Shown here: piece by piece, positions 23,920 through 35,849 of the stretch
How the letters are laid out: each line of letters begins with the position of its first letter
Position numbering within the stretch: position 1 is the stretch's first letter
Source of the DNA: Zygnema cylindricum
Taxonomy: Eukaryota; Streptophyta; Zygnematophyceae; Zygnematales; Zygnemataceae
Assembly: GCA_037447655.1 (NCBI GenBank)
Contig: JBBHKE010000301.1
Coordinates: 74,877-138,876, forward strand
Length of the DNA stretch: 64,000 bases
Direction: 5' to 3'
The notes under the pieces: generated by a model
What the model was told of the DNA's origin: nothing
The model's input: the letters and a program-made list of their open reading frames with translations, nothing else
Database searches by the model: none
Translations under genes and position numbers: made by a program

Positions 23920-24480
23920 TGAAAAGTAAGCTTTAGTAAGTCTTAGAAATTTGAGTCTAGGACTTAGAATATTTTTAGAATACCAACTGTTCAATATTGA
24001 CCAAATTTAGTGTAGATGATTTTTGTAGTATCTACCCGAATTGATATCTTTAAGTTAATTAGTGTGTAGGGCCGCCAATGAATGTAGACGTGATAAGAAT
24101 CACCCGGATTTTTAGGGTATAGATATTGTTAGTGGACAATTCTGGTCCAAACACTTAGATTTTGTCAGTAGGGTGTCTGGTGGACCATGTACATACGTTT
24201 TTGGATGTTTTCTAGATATTTTAGATGTTTCGTAGATCTTTTGAGTGTTTAGTTCAATTAGGATTGATCAATTCAATACAGAATGTTCATTTTACACAAG
24301 AATTAAGGAAATGAGAGCACTGAGTGCAGTTTAAGGTGTTTTATGCTCTATTGTCTCTTATTTGCTTGTAGTATATGATTTTTTGGTTGAAATACCTCTT
24401 TCACTTGGAGTTACATATCTTACACTATAGATCTAGTCTTCTAGGCATTTCTCTTTGGGTTTGCTTCCGCTAAAATGTCT
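23920..24480 (+). repeat. LTR of family B (plus strand)
   Basis: Starts TGAAAAGTAAGC after AAGGGGAGTA. Nearly identical, in inverted orientation, to about 33430-34008. Its exact end is uncertain because no standard primer-binding site is visible before the gag ATG at 24476. GCTTCCGCT just before the ATG matches the complement of the initiator tRNA-Met D-arm region, which is only suggestive. Confidence 0.75.
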
Positions 24481-24735
24481 GATAATGGCTCAGCTCCTAT
24501 TGCTAGTGCTCCTATTAGCCCTAGTGCTCCACCTGCTCCTGCTGGTGCAAGTGTGACTCCTAGTGGTAGTGGATCACAGCCGAGTCTTAATGCCCATGAC
24601 CTTCAACAATAATGGCTCAGCTCCTATTGCTAGTGCTCCTATTAGCCCTAGTGCTCCACCTGCTCCTGCTGGTGCAAGTGTGACTCCTAGTGGTAGTGGA
24701 TCACAGCCGAGTCTTAATGCCCATGACCTTCAACA
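24476..24735 (+). pseudogene. copia gag N-terminus of family B with internal duplication
   Basis: Starts at ATG 24476 (MSDNGSAPIASAPISPSAPP) and is a low-complexity Pro/Ala/Ser-rich leader. About 127 bases are duplicated in tandem (24482-24608 and 24609-24735) with no differences that I see. The second copy ends at the satellite junction. The minus-strand relative at 33312-33434 has one shorter copy. It has no complete gag domain. Confidence 0.72.
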
Positions 24736-27700
24736 TAATTTAGGTAACAATTCTTATAATCCCTAACAGTTTGTGTAATTTAGGTAACAATTCTTGTTAT
24801 CGCTAATAGTTTTTGTAATTTAGGTAACAATTCTTGTTATTGCTAACAGTTTGTGTAAGTTAGGAAACAATTCTTGTTATTGCTAATTGTTTTTGTAATT
24901 TAGGTAACAATTCTTGTTATCTCTAACAATTTGTGTAATTTAGGTAACAATTCTTGTTATCACTAACTGTTTGTGTAATTTAGGTAATAATTCTTGTTAT
25001 CACTAACAGTTTGTGTAATTTAGTTAACAATTCTTGTTATCGCTAATAACTTGTGTAATTTACGTAACAATTGTTGTTATCGCTAACAGTTTGTGTAAGT
25101 TAGGTAACAATTCTTGTTATCGCTAACTATTTGTGTAACTTAGGTAACAATTCTTGTTATCGCTAACAGTTTGTTTAATTTAGGTAAAAAAAATTGTTAT
25201 CGCTAATTGTTTGTGTAATTTAGGTAATCATTCTTGTTATCGCTAATAACTTGTGTAATTTACGTAACAATTGTTGTTATCGCTTACAATTTGTGTAGTT
25301 TAGGTAACAATTTTTGTTATCGCTAACAATTTTTGTAATTTTGGTAACAATTGTTGTTATCGCTAACAGTTTGTGTAAGTTAGGTAACAATTCTTATTAT
25401 CGCTAACTGTTTGTGTAATTTAGGTAACAATTCTTGTTATCGCTACCAGTTTGTGTAATTTAGGTAAAAAAAATTGTTTTTGCTAATTGTTTTTGTAATT
25501 TAGGTAATCATTCTTGTTATCGCTAATTGTTTGTGTAATTTAGGTAACAATTCTTGTAATCGCTTACAGTTTGTGTAGTTTAGGAAACAATTTTTGTTAT
25601 CGCTAACAATTTTTGTAATTTTGGTAACAATTCTTGTTATCGCCAATAGTTTGTGTAATTTAGGTCACAATTATTGTTAGCGCTACTTGTTTGTGTACTT
25701 TAGGTAACAATTCTTGTTATTGCTACCTGTTTGTGCAATTTAGGTAACATTCTTGTTATCGCTAACAGTTTGTGTAATTTTGGTAACAATTATTGTTATC
25801 GATAACAGTTTTTGTAATTTAGGGTACAATTCTTGTTATAGCTATCAGTTTGTGTAATTTAGGTGATAATTCTTGTTATCGCTAACAATTTGTGTAATTT
25901 AGGTAAAAATTCTTGTTATCGCTAACAATTTGTGTAGTTTAAGTAACAATTCTGGTTATTGATAACTGTTTGTGTAATTTAGGTCACAATTCTTGTTATC
26001 GCTAACTGTTTGTATAATTTAGGTGAAAATTCTTGTTATCGCTAACTGTTTGTGTAATTTAGGTAACATTTTTTGTTATTGCTAACTGTTTGTGTAAATT
26101 AGGTAACAATTATTGTTATCGCTAACAGTTTTTGTAATTTAGGTAACAATTCTTGTTATCGCTAACAGTTTGTGTAATTTAGGTAACAATTCTTGTTATC
26201 GCTAACTGTTTTTGTAATTTAGGTAACAATTCTTGTTATCTTTAATAGTTTGTGTAATTTAAGTCACAATTCTTGTTATCGCTATCAGTTTTTGTAATTT
26301 AGTTAACAATTCTTGTTATCGCTGAAGTTTTTGTAATTTAGGTAACAATTTTTGTTATCGCAAATAGTTCGTGTAATTTAGGTCACAATTCTTGTTATGG
26401 CTAACAGTTTGTGTAATTTAGGTAACAATTCTTGTTATCGCTAACACTTTGTGTAAGTTAGGTAACAATTCTTGTTATCGCTAACTGTTTGATTGATTTT
26501 GGAAACTGTTCTTGTTATCTTTAACTGTTTGTGTAATTTAGGAAACAGTTCTTGTTATTGCTAAAAGTTTTTGTAATTTAGGAAACAGTTATTGATATCG
26601 CAAAAAGTTTTTGTAATTTAGGTAACAATTCTTGTTATCGCTAAAAGTTTTTGTAATTTAGGTAACAATTGTTGTTATCGCTAACTGTTTGTGTAATTTA
26701 GGTAACAATTGTTGTTATCGCTAATTTTTTTTGTAATTTAGGTAACAACTCTTGTTATCGCTAACAGTTTGTGTAAGTTAGGTAACAATTCTTGTTATCG
26801 CTAACTGTTTATGTAATTTAGGTAACAATTATTGTTATCCCTAACAGTGTGTGTAATTTAGGTAACAATTCTTGTTCTCGCTAAATGTTTGTGTAATTTA
26901 GGAATCAGTTCTTGTTATCGCTAAAATTTTTTGTAATTTAGGTAACAATTCTTGTTATTGCTGAAGTTTTTGTAATTTGGGTAACAATTCTTGTTATCGC
27001 TAACTGTTTGTGTAATTTAGGTCACAATTCTTGTTATTGCTAACAGTTTGTGTAACTTAGGTCACAATTCTTGGTTTCGCTTATAGTTTGTGTAATATAG
27101 GTAACAATTCTTGTTATCCCTAACAGTTTGTGTAATTTAGGTAACAATTCTTGTTATCGCTAACTCTTTGTGTAATTTAGGTCACATTCTTGTTATCGCA
27201 AAGAGTTTGGGTAATATAGGTAACAATTCTTGTTATCGCTAACAGTTTTTGTAATTTAGGTAACAATTCTTGTTATTGCTAGCTGTTTGTGTAATTTAGG
27301 TCACAATTCGTGTTATCGCTAACAATTTGTGTAGTTTAGGTAACAATTCTTGTTATCGCTAACAGTTTGTGTAATTTAGGTCACCATTGTTGTTATCCCT
27401 AACAGTTTGTGTAATTTAGGTAAAAATTCTTGTTATCGCTAACAGTTTTGTGTAATTTAGGTAACAATTCTTGTTATCGCTAACTGTTTGTGTAATTTAG
27501 GAAACAGTTCTTGTTATCGCTAAAAGTTTTTGTTATTTAGGTAACAATTCTTTTTATCGCTGAATTTTTTGTAATTTAGGTAACAATTATTGTTATCGCA
27601 AACAGTTTGTGTAATTAAGGTTACAATTCTTGTTATCGCTAATAGTTTGTGTAATATAGGTAGTAATTCTTGTTATCGCTAACAGTTTGTGTAATTTAGG

Positions 27701-28478
27701 TAACTATTCTTGTTATCATTAACTGTTTGTGTAATTTAGGTCACAATTCTTGCTATCGCTAAAGATATTGTAATTTAGGTAGCAATTCTTGTTATCGCTA
27801 ACTGTTTATGTAATTTAGGGAACAATTCTTGTTATCGCTAACAATTTTTGTAATTTAGGTAACAATTCTTGTTTCGCTAACAGTTTGTGTAAGTTAGGTA
27901 ACAATTTTAGTTATCGCTAACAGTTTTTGTAATTTAGGTAACAAGTATTGTTATCGCTAACAGTTTTTGTAATTTAGGTAACAATTCTTGTTATCGCTTA
28001 CAGTTTGTGTAATTTAGGTAACAATTCTTGTTATCGCTAACAGATTTTGTAATTTAGGTAACAATTTTTGTTATCGCTAACAGTTTGTGTAATTTAGGTC
28101 ACAATTCTTGTTATCGCTAACAGGTTTTGTAATTTATGTAACAATTTTTGTTATCGCTGAAGTTTTTGTAATTTAGGTAACAATTCTTGTTATCGCTAAC
28201 AGTTTGTGTAATTTAGGTCACAATTTTTGTTATCGCTAACAGTTTGTGTAATTTAGGTCACAATTCTTGTTATCGCTAACAGTTTGTGTAATATAGGTAA
28301 CAATTCTTGTAATCGCTAATAGTTTGTGTAATTTAGGTAAAAAATCTTGTTATCGCTAACTTTTTGTGTAATTTAGGTCACAATTCTTGTTATCGCAAAC
28401 AGTTTGTGTAATTTAGGTAACAATTCTTGTTATCGCTAACAATTTTTGTAATTTAGGTAACAATTCTTGTTATCGCTT
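24736..28478. repeat. 40-bp satellite, block 3
   Basis: Same satellite and orientation as blocks 1 and 2, about 3.7 kb. It shares rare variants with block 2: the run around 24740-24870 matches 16250-16385 and the run around 25045-25215 matches 16000-16170. That indicates a common origin of the blocks. It ends at a gag-like scrap of family E. Confidence 0.97.
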
Positions 28479-28808
28479 AGGGTGCCATTTTTCAACAGAA
28501 TAGGATTCATCTATTGGGAAGTAGTAGGGGGTTTAGAGAGGGTTTATATGACTTAGAGTTTTTTTGGTAGATAGCCGCCTCTCTCTCTCAGAGCTTGTAT
28601 AAAAACATGCATCTTTGCCATTTGATAATTAATTGTCTGGTAGGGCGTTTTCAGTTATTCCTTTTGCATAGGGCTCACAAGAGTCCAACCTTCACAGAGG
28701 TGAAGGCAACCAGAATCTTTACCTACTTGGGAGGAAGTTGATTCAAAGGCAAGAAAGGTGTTTAAATTATCCTAGAAGCTTCAAGTAAGCTGGAGTTTTT
28801 GTGCACCT

Positions 28809-29830
28809 ATGGAGGTCACAGAGATGCAGGTTATGGGCCCACCCTCTAGGGTAACCCATTTTCAACAAAACAGGTTTCATCTATTGGGAAACGATGATGA
28901 CAAGTACATTGTGTGAATAACAGTATTGCTGAATAATGAGCGGACAAGTGAGTTGTCCACCTCTCGGGACTCCACCAAGGTTTGGCGGAGTCAGATTTTC
29001 ACAGATATCATCTGCTCCCACGAAGTAAGCAAATCAAAGGGAAAGCAGTGTGTGGGAGAAAGGGAAGGAGCCAACCACTCCATTGCTCTATCTATAGAGA
29101 CATCAGTATGAAAAACTGAGGAGAATGATTCACAAACATGGGACTACAAGAACGTGGCAGCAAGGCACTTCATCATGATGCATCTCATTATGGGTTTGGC
29201 GACATCTCATCTTCACATAGTGGCGGCTGCGGATCTGTGGATGACATTGGTGGATATTTACAGGAGCGGTACCATTCAAAAGCAACAGTTGGGTGAACAA
29301 AAACTGAATGCATACACTTACACAGGAGGGAAGATGATAACTATTGCAACGACTCTGCATCTTTGTATATGGAGTTGGAGAGTGATGGTTGGAGAGGAAC
29401 CCCCAAAGCAAAGGTCAATACCTTGATCATGAAGCTACCAGACGATTATGAGAATGTGGACAATCTTGTGCAGGATCTAGATGACAGCCTATGGATCTAG
29501 AGCTCGGTTGTTAGAATGATCCTTGTTCAAGATAACACCATTGAGATCCGGAGAGGAGCAAAGAGCGTCCAAGCTCTGGCCGCCGGAACAGATTAGTGGA
29601 AAAAGGATCCGAAAAAACCTTATGGAGATGTCGGTAGAGGTGGAAATCAGCGTGCAGCACTAAGGACTCCGAAAGGACTCTGCCATTTTAGCAAAAAACT
29701 TGGTCACTACATGGCAGGGTGCACCAAGCTAAGTGAGCTAAGGCTTAAGGTGAGCTATACAGGTGGGTCTTCTAGAGGAAAGAAAAAGGCACTTGTGACT
29801 ACATAAGTGAACGGAGAACTCGGAGAGGAA
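28809..29830 (+). pseudogene. copia gag of family E (broken)
   Basis: Start at 28809 (MEVTEMQVMGPPSR) with a stop soon after. The gag core is recognisable at 29154-29426 (MAARHFIMMHLIMGL, LWMTLVDIYRSGTIQKQQLG) and in further frames up to about 29730, where a zinc-knuckle remnant is read (CHF-X-KK...H...GC) with the second Cys lost. Several stops and frameshifts. It would have been the RNA-packaging protein. Confidence 0.8.
28829..28843 (+). promoter_or_regulatory. Primer-binding site of family E (half-tRNA type)
   Basis: GGTTATGGGCCCACC after an LTR ending GCA, identical to A1. The gag ATG (28809) lies 20 bases upstream, so the site is read as coding sequence, as in family A. Confidence 0.8.
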
Positions 29831-29840
29831 TAGATCTCTG

Positions 29841-32800
29841 ATGGATGACGGAGAACTTCTCCTCAATGAGAAGTTGGAAGAGACAAAGATCCCACGGAGG
29901 CAGAAGTGTGCAAGCGCAGCTGTCCGAGAAGCTCCTGAAGAAGGTTGGATCATACACTCAGGTGCCTCAATGCATATGTGTCTTGAAATACAGTTGTTTA
30001 CAAAGCTGAGGAAAATTCCCACCGTAGAGATAGAGTATGGTGATGGGAGAGTAGTGACTACTGATTTAGCAGGATCGGCAGATCCGAAAGTATTGGTGGA
30101 AGGTCATATGTCCATAGTCGGTTTCTCATATGTGCTTTATGTACCCCAGTTGAGTAAGAATCTTATCTCAGCTTTTGATTTGGATGAAAAAAACTTTGAG
30201 ACCTACAGTAGGAAAGAAGCCATTACAGCTAAGTATGATGATAAGATCTACTTTACAGCTGAGAAGGTTAGCAAAGGAATCTTTAGGCTGAACTTGAGTA
30301 ATAAAAAGAAGAGAGTTTATTATCATGGTATCCCTGAAATGATGATATGGCATAAACATTTGGGTCATGTGCATCTAGACACATTAAAAGAAATCAAAAG
30401 GCTGGAAGTAGTGGAAGGTATTGAATTTGGAGACAGTAAAATGATGAGTGATTGTGGCGGATGTGCCCAAGGTAAGGCCCACAGATTGCCCTTTCCAAAA
30501 TATGCTAGATATAAAGGTGAAAAGGTATACACAGATATTTGGGGGCCAGCAAGTGTGCCCTTAGTGGGAGGTAAAAGATTCATGCTCACCATAACTAATG
30601 ATTAGTCTAGATACTCGAGAGTTTATTTTATTAAGTCTAAGTCTAAGGCACAGATATGCTTTAAAGGGTACAAAGTTTGAAGCGAAAAGCTTCATGGAAC
30701 TCCCATTAAGAGAATTAGGAGTGATAATGGGGGGAATACACATCTAATCAATTTAAAGAGTTTTTCAAAAATGAGGGAGTGCATAACCAAAAGACGGTTC
30801 TAGATAATCCAAAACAAAATGGTGTAGCTGAAATGTTAACATAAATTTAGGTGACAGTGCCCGAATTATGTTAACAGATATGAAAATAGGAAGACGCCTC
30901 TGGGCAAAAGTTATCAATTGTGCAAACTATATTAAGAATAAAGTTCTTACCTCAGCTATCAAAGGGAAAACACCGTATGGAAAGCCAGATGTGTCTCATC
31001 TAAAGGTGTTTGAGAGCCAAGTCAGTAGTTGAACAGAGACAAATCTAACTGGAAACAGGATGCTCGGGGGAAACCTAGATACTTAGTGGGGTATGATGAA
31101 GATGTCAAAGGGTATAGAGTGTATGGTCTAGGAAAGCAAGACAGTATTATAGTGAAACATGTAGTGGTAATAGATGAAGGGAAATCTGTAGATCCCTTTA
31201 AGAATTAAAAAAATATCAGGGTCAGATTTGAATCAGAAAGTGAAGTAAATTCAGATCGACTTGACAGCAGCATGAATCAACAGATCACTGCAGATTCAAA
31301 AGGAACTCACACCGAGAGCGAGCTATTACTAGATCCACAACTACCATCTCACTCAAAAGAGGAAGAAGAATTTTACCTCCATCAACAGGGGAGCAAATGA
31401 AGTGGTTCAGAAAAAACCAAAAACTACCATCCATTCCTGCCTCCGAGTTTGAAGGAGGGCAAAAGAGCAGCAAAAGGCTGCAAAAAAAACATGCAGTGAA
31501 CAAGGTAACAAAATTGTCACTCCCAAATGAACCTCAGACTTACTCATAGGCAGTAAACAGTCCAGAGATGGACAAATGGGTCAAAGCCATTAATGTTGAG
31601 ATGGCTTCCATTATGAAAGCCAATACTTGGGAATTAGTGGACATCCCTCCATACAGAAAAACCGATTGGGTGTAATTGGGTGTTTAAACTAAGACTAAAT
31701 CCAGATAATACAATTAAGAGGTATAAGGCAAGATTAGTGGCAAAAGGTTTCACCCAAAAGGAGGGAATTGACTATGAAAAGACCTTTGCACCAATTGTAC
31801 GCTTTCCCTCAGTAAGGGTTCTCCTCGAAAGATATGGAGATCCATCTGATGGATATTAAAACTGCCTTCCTCAAATGGTGAGCTAGAGGAAGAGATTTTC
31901 ATGAAACAACCAAAAGGATTTGTGAAAGAAAGAGAGGAGAGTAAAGTCTGCAGACTTATCAAGTCTTTGTATAGGCTGAAATAGGCTGCCAGACAATTGA
32001 ATAAGAAAGTTGATGAATTCCTAACCAATTTGGGATATGTCAAAATTGGCTCTGACCACTCAATTTACATGTTTGAGGATAAGGAGGGAGTGATCTTTAT
32101 TGCCATCTATGTAGATGATTTGCTAGTATTAAGTAAGTCCATGGAAAAGATAAATAAGTCAAAGAAAGATTTAAGAAGCAGAATTGACATGAAAGATTTA
32201 AGAGAGGAAAGATATGACCTTGGAATTCGGATGAAAAGAGATAGAGAGAAATTAATAATCAGATCAACTCAAAAAAAGGCAATCGAAAACATGTTAGAGA
32301 AGTTTCAAATGGATAAAACAAACAGTTGTACCACTCCTATGGACTTGAAGAAAGTAAGTGATGGGAGTGTAGAAGGAGGTGTAGTTATCCTTGATGAAGA
32401 AATGAGTTTAGAAGAGAGACAGTACATGAAGTCAACTCCTTACAAACAAATCGTAGGAAGTTTGATTTATTTCATGAATTGTACAAGACAGGACATAGTT
32501 TCAGCGGTTGGAGTCTTCAGTAGGCGTTTTAATGATCTTAGAAAGAGAGATTGGGAGGCAGCTAGAAGGGTTATGAGATACTTGATAGAAACCTGGGGTT
32601 TTTGGTTGCATCTGGGAGGGGAGAATACTGACATCACCACTTGGAGTGATGCCAGCTATGGGGATACTCTTATGAGGAGGTGCACATCTAGATATGTTTT
32701 GTATGTTGGAAATGGTGCATGCTGCTGGAGCAGCAAGCAGCAAAAGGTGGTTGCTCAGTCTACAATGGAGGCTAAGTATATGGCTTCTTGCTTTGATGTT

Positions 32801-33094
32801 AAACAACTAATGTGGGTGAAGTCACTATTGCAAGAACTTGGATCTATGAAGGTTGGAGTTTAGAAATTGTTTTGTGACAACCAAGCTGCCGTTGCAATTG
32901 CAGCAAACTTAAAGCATCACTTTAAAGCTAAACACATGGATATAAGACTAAGCTTTGTAAGAGAAAAGGTGGAAAACAAAATTGTGAGTTTGGAGTACAG
33001 ACTAGATGGGGAAATGGCGGCTGACATGATGACAAAACCAATCCCATCTCTTAAGCTAAAATACTACAGGGAAATATGTGGACTTAAAGAATAG
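29841..33094 (+). pseudogene. copia pol (PR-IN-RT-RH) of family E (broken)
   Basis: Protease with the catalytic Asp replaced (HSGASMHMC where DSGA is expected), GAG-pre-integrase with WHKHLGH and CGGCAQGK, integrase 30500-31100 with many stops, linker 31200-31540 (SIPASEFEGGQKSSKRLQ), RT from about 31550 with an intact YVDDLLVLSKS near 32110, and RNase H 32450-33094 (MNCTRQDIVSAVG, STMEAKYMAS; the usual EAEY has become EAKY). A stop at 32861 precedes a last open piece to 33094. Clearly dead. Confidence 0.9.
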
Positions 33095-33311
33095 AGTGAC
33101 TAGAAAATAAAGGGAGTGTTGAAAAATGAGTTTTATGTATTTTCTAGGTCAGGAAATAGTTTAAAAGTTGATATATTTCATGGTTAGGCTCCACTATCTC
33201 CCTCTCTAGTTAACATACTTGTTGTAGTCACTGATGACTAGTTAGAGGGAGAGATGGAGGCATGGTTGTCTAAGCAGCCAGAAGAGGAAGATAGACTACA
33301 TGTAAGCAAAA

Positions 33312-34008
33312 AGCTTGACGGACCAAGGATTTGATCCTGGTTGTTGAAGGTCATGGGCATTCTGACTTGGCTGTGTTCCACTCCCACTAGGGGTCACACT
33401 TGCACCAGCAGGGACTGAGCCATTAGTAGACATGGCAGCAGAAGCAAACCCAAAAAGAAATGCCTATTTGACTAGAGTTATAGTGTAAGATATGTAACTT
33501 CAAATGAAAGAGGTCTTTCAACCATACAAACATGTACTACAAGCAAAATAAGGACAATAGAACAGAAAACACCTTAAACTGCACTCAAAGCTCTCATTTC
33601 CTTAATTCTTGTGTAGAATGTACATTCTGTATTGAATTGATCAATCCTAATTGAACTAAATACTCAAAAGATCTACGAAACATCTTAAAAGATCTAGAAA
33701 ACATCTAAAATATCTAGAAAACATCCAAAACGTATGTACATGGTCCACCAGACACCTTACTGACAAAATCTAAGTGTTTGGACCAGAATTGTCCACTAAC
33801 AATATCTATACCCTAAAAATCCGGGTGATTCTTATCACGTCTACATTCATTGGCGGCCCTACACACTAATTAACTTAAAGATATCAATTCGGGTAGATAC
33901 TACAAAAATCATCTACACTAAATTTGGTCAATATTGAACAGTTGGTATTCTAAAAATATTCTAAGTCCTAGACTCAAATTTCTAAGACTTACTAAAGCTT
34001 ACTTTTCA
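33312..34008 (-). mobile_element. Family B LTR plus gag start, inverted
   Basis: On the minus strand this reads TGAAAAGTAAGC (from 34008) through the family B LTR, then a gag start (MSTNGSVPAGASVTPSGSG) and about 100 more bases. The first ~300 LTR bases are almost identical to 23920 onward. The rest of the element is absent: the left side butts against the truncated family E LTR. A solitary 5' end, inverted relative to the family B copy 9 kb away. Confidence 0.85.
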
Positions 34009-34010
34009 AT

Positions 34011-34160
34011 ACTATGTGCCAACGTTTCATTGTTTTTCCGTTGTGGCAGTCACCTACGATCTCCATGTGGTGCTTTCTTCTGCCGTCGGTAACTGCCAAC
34101 CAAGTTCTTTCCGGTGCATTGGCAGCTACTGGCTCTTCTGGAACGAACACTTCATGGAGG
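34011..34160 (-). other. Candidate truncated exon
   Basis: On the minus strand a long T run then CTGAG makes a strong-looking 3' splice site, followed by about 49 open codons (includes HEVFVPEEPVAANAPERTW and HHMEIVGDCHNGK). The frame stays open up to the family B LTR at 34008. I do not recognise the product. It could be a later exon of the GTPase gene upstream, an exon of another gene, or chance. Confidence 0.3.
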
Positions 34161-35849
34161 CTCAGAAAAAAAAAAAAAACGAACAGTGAAAGTGTACTCT
34201 TGAACCCTTGCTCCATCAACTTGTTTCTCGAAAAAGAAAAGAAAAACAAAAGAATAAAAAGTGTAGCACAGTTTTCAGTAAACTACATGAATTTCATGCC
34301 TGTAGAAAGTCACCCTGAATTCCTACTCATGTCGCCATCCTGTGAGGTAAAAATAAGACTGCTACATTTTTTCCCACCGAGTTCATCGTACCATCATTTT
34401 GATCATGACAGCCTGTCAGGTTCAGGTCTCTCTAACAAGCAGTCATGAGATTTCAGTCATAAGATGATGAACTTTAACAGACCTGAACGCTTTCAATGTC
34501 AAAACTTTCACGAAACAGAAGATGAAGGTCCGCAAGCGTGAATTCTGTCTCATGAATGTTTCGTTACACGAGACAGTTCTGTGTACGACATCGCAGCAAA
34601 AACATTGACTTCTATGGGGTCCTCCAAACAAAGAGACCAACTCAGGTTCCAACTTGAGAAAATCGTAGAATACAGGGACGAAAATTTGATAGAATGAATC
34701 AGGTGCATGTAATAACAAGAATGTCATTAAGTACAGCACACTGGTCAGCAAAATGTTGATATAAATACTCTTTTCTGGAAAACAAATGATGGTAGTGTAT
34801 TTAACACTTGTTCAGAATCAATACTTGAACGCAGAAAGACTCAAACAACCAAATCTTAACTAGAAATTATGATGAAGTGCCCAACAATTTAATTCTTACA
34901 AGAACACAGAGTGAACGATCAAACAGATCAAAAAACACGAAGGAATGGCCTCTTAACTCTATTTATCCTTCCAGCACCCTTTCCTCTTCCTATGTACACT
35001 CCCCTTCTCAACTTTTTTCCAAGACAATCAAAATCTAAGAAATACCAAAGCAGTGGCATTTTTTTTCCCATATATCTAAAAGGTATTCTTTGACAAGATA
35101 ACAAATTTCATGAATGTGCACAACCATACATGAAACCCCAAAATGCAAAAACTCCAAACCCAAAATGCAATTGAGAATGTTGAAAGACAGGTCATGTAAC
35201 GGAAAAGTCAGACGAGGCACATTAATCATACTGACTTAAATTAATGATCACACCGAGAGGCCATTCTATTACTGCTACAAGTAGATGAGAATCACATGCT
35301 TGAAGTGAATATCAAATTAAAAGCAACTTAGGATACAAAATTTCAGCATGCGAATTGGGAATGGGTTAAACTACAAAAAATATAATGTCTGAATTTAGCT
35401 GACCATGAAAGTGGTTTCTTTCTGCCGGATGGCCAGAATGCAGAAACATGGAGACACACATTTGACTCTTTAATACTGAACGGCTTTCTCGAGTAATGCT
35501 CCGGCAAAAATGGCTTCAATACGATGCACAACTTCAGACATCCGCCACAACTTTCACTCTATTATTGAGTTAGGACCTCTGGTTTTGGTTTTAGTGAATA
35601 CCACTCAGGTGCGTTAAAAAAATAAGGATTATAAAAACATGCCCACTGAGAATGGCATGATCAAAAGTATCAAACAAAATGCAATTATAATCCCAACTTT
35701 TTCTTGATCTATTTACTCTTCCCGCCTTAGACTTTCTGTTGTTACAGCCAGCTTTTTGTTGTTACAAATTGACGAGGTTGAATAAAATAAAACACAATAC
35801 CGTTGATGTACCCTCATTATCTACATAAAAAAGGGGATTTTTATCACAC
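34161..35849. other. Non-coding stretch after the GTPase exons
   Basis: AT-rich sequence without a recognisable conserved exon, transposon domain or tandem repeat on either strand. It begins, on the minus strand, with the GTGTGA donor of exon 6. It is either a long intron whose next exon has been lost or displaced, or decayed DNA. Confidence 0.5.

Larger units (their letters stand above)
20379..24735 (+). mobile_element. Ty1/copia family B, permuted and truncated
   Basis: Plus-strand copia sequence in the order gag C-terminus, PR, IN, RT, RH, LTR, gag N-terminus. There is no 5' LTR before the gag C-terminus; instead the LTR at 23920 is followed by the start of a gag gene. This order fits the remains of two tandem copies sharing an LTR, or a one-LTR circle that integrated. 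The left edge touches family D on the opposite strand; the right edge passes directly into satellite block 3. Confidence 0.85.
28479..33311 (+). mobile_element. Ty1/copia family E, truncated LTRs
   Basis: Related to family A but clearly diverged. The left edge is a ~50-base scrap resembling its own gag start (compare 28478-28530 with 28849-28895), then about 290 bases of 5' LTR end (28536-28828). The 3' LTR starts TGTTGAAAAATGAG at 33117 after AAATAAAGGGAG and is cut after about 195 bases by the inverted family B piece. The right boundary is approximate. Confidence 0.85.

Noticed and set aside
24440-24476. Possible primer-binding site of family B (GCTTCCGCT matching the initiator tRNA D-arm complement)
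   Set aside because: Only nine bases match in this copy and the inverted copy has a different base; not enough to call.
24563-24766. Small open frame running across the gag duplication into satellite
   Set aside because: It reads the family B gag leader and ends in satellite bases; it is a by-product of the junction.
34443-34751. Open frame of about 100 codons on the minus strand considered as a further GTPase exon
   Set aside because: Its translation has none of the expected motifs and no convincing splice sites at both ends.
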